Source: Bacillus infantis
GTDB lineage: Bacteria; Bacillota; Bacilli; Bacillales; Cytobacillaceae
Direction of reading: 5' to 3'
Length of the DNA stretch: 50,290 bases
Assembly (NCBI RefSeq): GCF_020171945.1
Contig: NZ_JAIVAP010000030.1
Coordinates: forward strand, 1-50,290
Shown: positions 44,996-50,290 of the stretch, piece by piece
Layout: each line of letters starts with the position of its first letter
How positions within the stretch are numbered: the first letter of the stretch is position 1
Made by a program: the position numbers and the translations under genes
The notes under the pieces: generated by a model
The model's input: only the letters and a program-made list of their open reading frames with translations
What the model was told of the DNA's origin: nothing
Database searches by the model: none

Positions 44996-45024
44996 TTTGG
45001 TTTTTTACACTAGGGGGGAAAAGA

Positions 45025-46353
45025 ATGAAAAAGTATTTCCAATTTGAAGAGCTTGGCACGAATTACCGCCGCGAAATCATCGGCGGATTAACTACCTTTT
45101 TATCAATGGCCTATATCCTGGCCATCAACCCGCTCACATTATCATTGCAGTCGGTTCCGGATCTTCCTGACAGCATGAGGATGGATCAGGGTGCAGTCTT
45201 CGTGGCGACAGCCCTTGCTGCTGCCATCGGGTCAATTTTAATGGGGCTGATTGCTAAATATCCGATCGGCCTTGCGCCGGGGATGGGCTTGAATGCCTTT
45301 TTCGCCTATACAGTCATATTGACGATGGGGATTTCCTGGCAGCATGCACTCGGCGGAGTGCTCATATCCGGTCTGATTTTCATACTTCTCACGCTTTCGG
45401 GCATCAGGGAAAAAATAATCAATGCCATTCCTGCTGAACTGAAGTTTGCAGTAGGAGCGGGAATCGGGCTGTTCATCGCCTTTATCGGGTTCCAGAACGC
45501 CGGGATCATTGTCAATGATGATGCTGTCCTGCTCGGGCTTGGCGATCTTTCAGACGGAAATGTCCTTTTGGCCATCTTCGGTATTGTTATTACGGTCATT
45601 CTAATGACAAAAAACGTCAAGGGCGGTATCTTCATCGGGATGGCAGTGACTGCTCTAGCCGGTATGATTTTCGGACTGATCAATGCTCCTGAAAAAATTG
45701 TAGGGGCTGTACCAAGCCTTGAGCCTACATTCGGAGCTGCCTTTACAGCATTTGGCGACAGTTCATTCTTTTCGACCGAAATGCTGGTCGTTGTTCTTAC
45801 GTTCCTGTTCGTTGACTTCTTTGATACAGCAGGAACACTCGTCGCGGTTGCTAACCAGGCAGGTCTCATGAAGGGTAATATACTTCCGCGCGCAGGCAAA
45901 GGACTGCTGGCTGACTCTTGTGCCACTGTAGCGGGAGCCATACTTGGAACTTCAACAACAACATCTTATATTGAATCTTCCGCTGGGGTGGCTGCCGGGG
46001 CAAGGACAGGATTCGCGGCCATTGTGACGGCTGTATTCTTCCTGCTTTCACTGTTCTTCTTCCCGCTGCTCGATGTAATCACAGCGCCAGTTACAGCTCC
46101 GGCCCTGATCATTGTGGGCGTCCTGATGGTATCATCGCTTGGGCAGATTGACTGGAAGAGATTCGAAATCGCCGTTCCAGCCTTCCTGACGATCATAGCC
46201 ATGCCGCTAACGTACAGCATTGCAACCGGAATCGCAATCGGCTTTATCTTTTACCCAATCACCATGATTGTAAAAGGCAAAGCTAAAGAGATCCACCCGA
46301 TCATGTACTTTCTGTTTGCAGTGTTTGTCCTTTACTTTGTCTTCTTGAAATAA
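45025..46353 (+). CDS. pbuG: Hypoxanthine/guanine permease
   Basis: Nucleobase:cation symporter of the AzgA/NCS2-like group, 442 residues with about 12-14 membrane helices. The N-terminus LGTNYRREIIGGLTTFLSMA, the segment APGMGLNAFFAYT and FVDFFDTAGTLVAVA are conserved in PbuG. The ATG after GGGGGGAAAAG is used; a longer frame would start inside the riboswitch terminator. The guanine riboswitch and the neighbour guaA support guanine/hypoxanthine uptake. Confidence 0.95.
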   Translation: MKKYFQFEELGTNYRREIIGGLTTFLSMAYILAINPLTLSLQSVPDLPDSMRMDQGAVFVATALAAAIGSILMGLIAKYPIGLAPGMGLNAFFAYTVILTMGISWQHALGGVLISGLIFILLTLSGIREKIINAIPAELKFAVGAGIGLFIAFIGFQNAGIIVNDDAVLLGLGDLSDGNVLLAIFGIVITVILMTKNVKGGIFIGMAVTALAGMIFGLINAPEKIVGAVPSLEPTFGAAFTAFGDSSFFSTEMLVVVLTFLFVDFFDTAGTLVAVANQAGLMKGNILPRAGKGLLADSCATVAGAILGTSTTTSYIESSAGVAAGARTGFAAIVTAVFFLLSLFFFPLLDVITAPVTAPALIIVGVLMVSSLGQIDWKRFEIAVPAFLTIIAMPLTYSIATGIAIGFIFYPITMIVKGKAKEIHPIMYFLFAVFVLYFVFLK

Positions 46354-46362
46354 TCATTTGGG

Positions 46363-46389
46363 GAGCCTCCTTTTAGGGGGGCTCTTTTT
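46363..46389 (+). terminator. Terminator of pbuG
   Basis: Stem GAGCCTCC/GGGGGCTC (one G-T pair) with loop TTTTAG and five T residues. Confidence 0.85.
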
Positions 46390-46443
46390 GTTTTTGTGTA
46401 TAGGGAAAGTGAAGATACATTTTTTGTAATGGAGGGCTTCTGG

Positions 46444-46720
46444 GTCCGGGCAAGCGCCCTCCGCTTTTTTTATTGTCCAGCTCCGGCTCCTAGGTGCTCG
46501 AGTCATAAGCCAATCAGGCCAGAAGGTTAAAGAACAACCTTCCGTCCTGCTCGTCTTATGCTTGTCGCACCTGAACAGTCGCCTCCGCTTTTCTTATTGT
46601 CCAGCTCCGGGCGCTAGCCCCTCGAGTCATAAGCCAAACAGATCAAAAGGTTAAAGAACAACCTTTCGCTCTGTTCGTCTTATGCTTGTCGGGGCTGAGC
46701 AAGCGCCCTCCGCTTTTCTT
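46444..46720. repeat. Palindromic intergenic repeats, two full copies plus a partial
   Basis: Two units begin with TTGTCCAGCTCCGG at 46473 and 46597 (spacing 124 bp) and end CCTCCGCTTTTCTT; the end of a third unit (GCAAGCGCCCTCCGCTTTTT) precedes them. Each unit is a long imperfect palindrome: outer arms, then CATAAG/CTTATG, then a central AAGGTT/AACCTT hairpin. Where the copies differ, both arms often change together (AGGTGC/GCACCT in the first, AGCCCC/GGGGCT in the second). They fill the gap between pbuG and glcT; no gene lies here. Confidence 0.9.
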
Positions 46721-46790
46721 TTTATTGACTTCCGATTTTGTCTTTTATAACATGAAACTACTTGATGGAGACTGAAAAGAGGAAGAGGAT

Positions 46791-47633
46791 ATGAAAACGC
46801 TTGAAGTGAAAAAGGCACTAAACAATAACGTACTGATCGGCCATCACCGGGAACACGGCGAGGTTGTCCTCATAGGAAAGGGAATTGGCTTCAGCCATAA
46901 GAAAGGTGATTTTATTGATGAAGCTTCCGTCGAAAAGCTTTTTATCCTGAAGAATGAAAAAGAGCAGGAAAACTATATTAAGCTTCTCCCGCATGTGGAC
47001 AATGAGCTGCTGGATGTTATCATTTCCTCTCTTGAACTGATCAAGCAGCGGACTAACTCAGAATTGAATGAGCATATCCATGTGGCACTGACCGACCACC
47101 TGATGTTCGCTGTCAGCAGGCTGTCCATTGGCATGGAAATGCGAAATCCCTTCCTGATTGAAACGAAAGCGCTGTATCCTTTTGAGTATGATGTCGCCAA
47201 GGATGTTGTCCAGCTGATTGGAGAAAGGGCGGGGGTGCACCTGCCTGAAGGGGAAGTTGGATTCATCGCCCTCCATATCCACAGTGCCGTCATGAACCGG
47301 AATCTTTCAGAGGTCAACCAGCACTCGCAGCTTGTGACCCATCTGGTTAATATGATTGAAGAGCAGCTTGATATAAAAATCGATAAAGAAAGCATTGATT
47401 ATATGAGGCTTGTCCGGCATCTAAGGTTTACAATCGAGAGGGTCCATACCGGCGAGCAGGTGGAAGAGCCAGAAAAAATTGCAGACCTCTTGAAGTCAGA
47501 GTATCCTGTGTGTTACAATCTTTCCTGGAAGCTCATTAAAGTGATGCAGCAAGCATTGAGAAAAAAGGTTTTTGATGCAGAAGCGGTGTATTTGACGATG
47601 CACCTGCAGAGGCTTCAAAAGAAAATCAAATAG
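46791..47633 (+). CDS. glcT: GlcT, PTS-controlled transcription antiterminator
   Basis: BglG/SacY-family RNA-binding antiterminator of 280 residues. The RNA-binding CAT domain (about 1-58) holds LNNNVLIG and VVLIGKGIGF. Two PTS-regulated domains follow, with the regulated histidines in LNEHIHVALTDH (PRD1), IALHIHSA (PRD1), RLVRHLRFTIER (PRD2) and LTMHLQRL (PRD2). GlcT binds the RAT hairpin in the ptsG leader and allows transcription when glucose is present; EII-Glc phosphorylates and inactivates it otherwise. GAGGAAGAGG lies upstream of ATG. The RNA target follows directly after the gene. Confidence 0.96.
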   Translation: MKTLEVKKALNNNVLIGHHREHGEVVLIGKGIGFSHKKGDFIDEASVEKLFILKNEKEQENYIKLLPHVDNELLDVIISSLELIKQRTNSELNEHIHVALTDHLMFAVSRLSIGMEMRNPFLIETKALYPFEYDVAKDVVQLIGERAGVHLPEGEVGFIALHIHSAVMNRNLSEVNQHSQLVTHLVNMIEEQLDIKIDKESIDYMRLVRHLRFTIERVHTGEQVEEPEKIADLLKSEYPVCYNLSWKLIKVMQQALRKKVFDAEAVYLTMHLQRLQKKIK

Positions 47634-47643
47634 ATATCATAAT
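47614..47643 (+). promoter_or_regulatory. Possible promoter of ptsG
   Basis: TTCAAA and CATAAT separated by 18 bases at the end of glcT. The fit is modest; a transcript from here would begin just upstream of or within the antiterminator site. Confidence 0.35.
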
Positions 47644-47645
47644 TA

Positions 47646-47674
47646 CGTGTTACTGATACGATCAGGCATGAGTG
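47646..47674 (+). promoter_or_regulatory. RAT, GlcT-binding RNA antiterminator of ptsG
   Basis: Sequence CGTGTTACTGATACGATCAG and the next bases GCATGAGTG closely follow the known ptsG RAT of Bacillus. Its 3' part (AGGCATGAG, 47664-47672) is also the left arm of the downstream terminator, so binding of GlcT to the RAT stem prevents termination. Confidence 0.9.
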
Positions 47675-47755
47675 ATTAGATAATTGAAAACAAGTTTTAT
47701 GGGTAATATACACCTGTACAGCTTCTTTCAGTTATTTTTTCCTCATGCCTTTTTT
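47664..47755 (+). terminator. Regulated terminator in the ptsG leader
   Basis: AGGCATGAG pairs with CTCATGCCT at 47742-47750 across a long loop and is followed by six T residues. The left arm overlaps the RAT. Confidence 0.88.
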
Positions 47756-47780
47756 GCTTTCTGCTTAATTGTGCTCAGTA

Positions 47781-47795
47781 TTGGAAACGCTTTAT
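47781..47795 (+). promoter_or_regulatory. Weak candidate cre (CcpA) site
   Basis: TTGGAAACGCTTTAT fits the relaxed cre pattern WTGNAANCGNWNNCW with one mismatch. It lies between the terminator and the ptsG start. Known ptsG control is mainly through GlcT, so the role is doubtful. Confidence 0.3.
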
Positions 47796-47822
47796 GAGCT
47801 TATAAAAAAAGGAGGAATTCAC

Positions 47823-49892
47823 ATGTTTAAAAAAGCTTTTGGTGTCTTGCAAAAAGTCGGCAAGGCATTGATGCTTCCGGTAGCGCTTCTTCCGGCTGCA
47901 GGTATCCTGCTTGCCTTCGGTAATGCCCTGCAAAACCCTGCGCTGCTGGATTTAGCACCATTCCTGGAAAATGGCGGAGTGGAAATGGTCGCTTCCGTCA
48001 TGGAAAACGCCGGTAATATTGTCTTCAGCAACCTTGCCCTCTTATTTGCGGTCGGCGTTGCGGTCGGCCTTGCAGGCGGGGAAGGTGTAGCCGCCCTTGC
48101 TGCCATCATCGGTTACCTGATTATGAATGTAACGATGGGTACCGTTTTGGGGATAGAAGCAAAAGACCTTGAAGGAAGTATGGAATATGCCAATGTCCTT
48201 GGCATACCGACTCTCCAGACTGGTGTATTCGGCGGTATTATTGTAGGTATTCTCGCAGCATCCATGTACAATAAGTTCTTTGAAATTGAGCTTCCGTCTT
48301 ACTTAGGATTCTTTGCAGGAAAGCGCTTTGTACCTATTGCGACTGCTGCAAGTGCAGTAGTTCTTGGGCTTTTGATGATTATCATCTGGCCTCCAATCCA
48401 ATCTGCACTTAACGCTTTTTCTCAAAACATGGTTCACGCCAACCTGACATTGTCTGCGTTTGTGTTTGGTGTTATTGAACGCTCTCTTATTCCTTTTGGA
48501 CTGCACCATATCTTCTATTCGCCTTTCTGGTATGAGTTTGGGCAATATACAACAAATGCAGGTGAATTGGTGCGTGGTGACCAAAGGATCTTCATGGCTG
48601 AAATCAAGGACCGTGTTCAAGATCTATCGGCTGGTACTTTCATGACTGGTAAATTCCCGTTCATGATGTTCGGTCTTCCGGCAGCTGCTTTGGCGATCTA
48701 CCATGAAGCCCGTCCGGAAAGAAAAGCAATTGTCGGAGGCCTGATGGCTTCTGCAGCTTTGACTTCGTTCCTGACCGGTATTACTGAGCCGCTGGAATTC
48801 TCATTCCTATTCGTTGCTCCTGTACTTTTCGGTATCCATGCTATTTTTGCCGGATTGTCCTTTATGACAATGCACCTATTAGACGTAAAAATTGGCATGA
48901 CCTTCTCCGGCGGTTTGATCGATTATATCCTGTTCGGTCTGATCAATCCTCAGACAAACGCATGGATTGTCATCCCGGTAGGTATTGTCTTTGCAGTTAT
49001 CTACTACTTCGGCTTCCGTTTTGCGATCCGCAAGTTCAACCTTAAGACTCCTGGACGCGAAGATGTTGAAGAAGAAGAGGAAGAGGCTGGAGGAGCAAGC
49101 AAAGGCGGAGATCTTCCATACGAAATACTTGAAGCCATGGGCGGACAGGAAAATATTTCGCACCTTGATGCATGTATCACGCGACTGCGCGTATCTGTAA
49201 ATGATATTAAAGATGTAGATAAAAACCGTCTGAAGAAACTCGGTGCCTCTGGTGTACTTGAAGTTGGAAACAATATTCAGGCAATCTTCGGTCCGAGATC
49301 TGAAACGATCAAAGGCCAAATGAAGGATATTATGAGCGGCAAAAAACCGCGTCCGGTAGAAAAGGCCCCTGAAAAAGGTGTTGAGCAGCAAATTGAGGAA
49401 GTAAATCCAGAAGCGCTGCAGACGGAGCACAAAGGAGAAGATATCTTTATTTCTCCTATTAAAGGAGAAATCAAGCCGATTACAGATGTTCCGGATGCTG
49501 TATTCTCTGGTAAAATGATGGGCGATGGCTTCGCGATCGTTCCAAGTGAAGGGACAATCGTTTCTCCGGTTGACGGAAAGATAGTCAATCTGTTCCCAAC
49601 GAAGCACGCTCTGGGCCTTCTTTCAGACTCAGGCCGCGAAATACTGATCCATGTCGGCATCGATACAGTCAACCTGAAAGGCCAGGGCTTTGAAACACTT
49701 GTTAAAGAAAATGACAGAGTGGAAAAAGGACAGCCTCTCTTGAAGGTCGACCTGGATTTTGTAAAAGAAAATGCGCCATCCATTATGACGCCGATTGTAT
49801 TTACTAATCTGGCTGAAGGCGAAACGGTTGTTATTAACAAAACCGGCAGCGTAGATATAAAAGAAGAAGATATTATTACGATTAAGAAATAA
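47823..49892 (+). CDS. ptsG: Glucose-specific PTS enzyme IICBA
   Basis: Imports and phosphorylates glucose. Domain order is EIIC (about residues 1-410, about ten membrane helices, with [20 protein letters not shown] and [12 protein letters not shown]), EIIB (about 430-510, phosphorylated C451 in DACITRLRV) and EIIA (about 545-680, phosphorylated H610 in [10 protein letters not shown]). Total 689 residues, near the B. subtilis length. ATG follows AAAGGAGGAATTC; a longer frame would begin upstream of that site. Expression needs GlcT antitermination. Confidence 0.97.
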   Translation: MFKKAFGVLQKVGKALMLPVALLPAAGILLAFGNALQNPALLDLAPFLENGGVEMVASVMENAGNIVFSNLALLFAVGVAVGLAGGEGVAALAAIIGYLIMNVTMGTVLGIEAKDLEGSMEYANVLGIPTLQTGVFGGIIVGILAASMYNKFFEIELPSYLGFFAGKRFVPIATAASAVVLGLLMIIIWPPIQSALNAFSQNMVHANLTLSAFVFGVIERSLIPFGLHHIFYSPFWYEFGQYTTNAGELVRGDQRIFMAEIKDRVQDLSAGTFMTGKFPFMMFGLPAAALAIYHEARPERKAIVGGLMASAALTSFLTGITEPLEFSFLFVAPVLFGIHAIFAGLSFMTMHLLDVKIGMTFSGGLIDYILFGLINPQTNAWIVIPVGIVFAVIYYFGFRFAIRKFNLKTPGREDVEEEEEEAGGASKGGDLPYEILEAMGGQENISHLDACITRLRVSVNDIKDVDKNRLKKLGASGVLEVGNNIQAIFGPRSETIKGQMKDIMSGKKPRPVEKAPEKGVEQQIEEVNPEALQTEHKGEDIFISPIKGEIKPITDVPDAVFSGKMMGDGFAIVPSEGTIVSPVDGKIVNLFPTKHALGLLSDSGREILIHVGIDTVNLKGQGFETLVKENDRVEKGQPLLKVDLDFVKENAPSIMTPIVFTNLAEGETVVINKTGSVDIKEEDIITIKK

Positions 49893-49909
49893 CCTTCAAT
49901 AATATATAT

Positions 49910-49938
49910 AAGGCCGGCCGCAGACAGCGGCCGGCCTT
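49910..49938 (+). terminator. Terminator of ptsG
   Basis: Perfect 12-bp GC-rich stem AAGGCCGGCCGC/GCGGCCGGCCTT with loop AGACA; the T-tract is short (TTT). Confidence 0.82.
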
Positions 49939-49982
49939 TAAAAATGGAATAAATTTCATGTATAAAAACATCTATTGTGATG

Positions 49983-50012
49983 TTGACGTGTATACAGGAT
50001 CGGTGTTACTAT
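49983..50012 (+). promoter_or_regulatory. rRNA operon promoter P1
   Basis: TTGACG and TACTAT separated by 18 bases. It lies about 80 bases upstream of a second, stronger promoter, the usual tandem order for Bacillus rRNA operons. Confidence 0.6.
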
Positions 50013-50066
50013 AGGTGAGCAGTCGTTTTCGCCAGAAGCTTTCAACTTAAGTTTTGAAAAAAGTTG

Positions 50067-50095
50067 TTGACGAAGACTGCAAGAAATGTTATTCT
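50067..50095 (+). promoter_or_regulatory. rRNA operon promoter P2
   Basis: TTGACG and TATTCT separated by 17 bases, about 100 bases before the 16S gene. Confidence 0.8.
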
Positions 50096-50126
50096 AATAT
50101 AGTTGCTTTAAGAGAGCGACTGAGAT

Positions 50127-50139
50127 TGTTCTTTGAAAA
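50127..50139 (+). promoter_or_regulatory. boxA antitermination site in the rRNA leader
   Basis: TGTTCTTTGAAAA is the standard boxA-type element in Bacillus rRNA leaders and is bound by NusB/NusE during rRNA antitermination. Confidence 0.75.
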
Positions 50140-50198
50140 CTGAACGAACAAAAACGTCAACGTTAATCTTGATTTTTTATCAGAGCTAAATCTTACTC

Positions 50199-50290
50199 TT
50201 ATATGGAGAGTTTGATCCTGGCTCAGGACGAACGCTGGCGGCGTGCCTAATACATGCAAGTCGAGCGGACGGATGGGAGCTTGCTCCCTG
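50199..50290 (+). rRNA. rrs: 16S ribosomal RNA, 5' end only
   Basis: GAGAGTTTGATCCTGGCTCA and the following ACGAACGCTGGCGGCGTGCC are the universal start of Bacillus 16S rRNA. The gene runs past the right edge of the window. The 5' end is placed by comparison with B. subtilis and may be off by a few bases. Confidence 0.96.

Noticed and set aside
48879-49607. 242-residue minus-strand frame opposite ptsG
   Set aside because: Shadow of the conserved ptsG coding sequence; no family resemblance or start signal.

Overview
The window is a chromosomal segment from a Bacillaceae bacterium related to Bacillus subtilis. The order tsaE-tsaB-rimI-tsaD / ydiF / moaC-rex-tatA-tatC / ydiK-ydiL / groES-groEL, and later moxR-DUF58-transglutaminase-guaA-pbuG, matches the familiar B. 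subtilis ydi-groE and yea-yeb-guaA blocks. TTG and GTG starts with strong AGGAGG-type ribosome sites, a CIRCE operator and Gram-positive guanine riboswitches agree with this. The genus cannot be fixed from the sequence alone. The window is bounded by two rRNA operons: it opens in a 5S gene followed by tRNA-fMet and tRNA-Asp, and closes with tandem rRNA promoters and the first bases of a 16S gene.

Layout. 1-440: end of an rRNA/tRNA operon with two terminators. 608-11149: core genes for t6A tRNA modification, ribosome-associated ABC-F protein, molybdopterin synthesis, redox sensing, Tat export and chaperonins. A cluster of DnaA boxes lies between tsaD and ydiF. 11281-14666: a DUF4317 gene, an ECF sigma/anti-sigma pair with a self-type promoter, and a histidine phosphatase. 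14667-15592: AT-rich, gene-poor, with one orphan terminator. 15593-23656: a Tad/Flp-type pilus locus (cpaB, tadZ, tadA, tadB, tadC, flp, a VWA lipoprotein, tadE-like, tadG-like). 23676-28294: an uncharacterised extension with a secreted tryptophan-repeat protein, a two-domain protein, membrane proteins and a 5'-truncated paralogue of the two-domain protein. 28394-36596: uncharacterised envelope proteins, a large secreted nuclease, two clusters of a 48-bp repeat, and a tandem family of small membrane proteins, one of which carries a nonsense codon. 36613-42797: a second VWA lipoprotein, then moxR, DUF58 and transglutaminase genes. 42794-46353: guaA and pbuG, each behind its own guanine riboswitch. 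46444-46720: palindromic intergenic repeats. 46791-49892: glcT and ptsG with an RNA antiterminator site.

How the genes fit together. The flanks are conserved housekeeping blocks; the stretch between groEL and moxR is the variable part. Its centre is a pilus machine made for a one-membrane cell: no secretin or pilotin, but an ATPase, two platform proteins, a localisation ATPase, one Flp pilin and two pseudopilin-like proteins. The VWA domain that many TadG proteins carry is here on a separate lipoprotein next to a TadG-like protein that lacks it. No prepilin peptidase gene is present in the window, so it must be encoded elsewhere. The tryptophan-repeat secreted protein and the following genes are the least explained part and the best candidate for an undescribed system.
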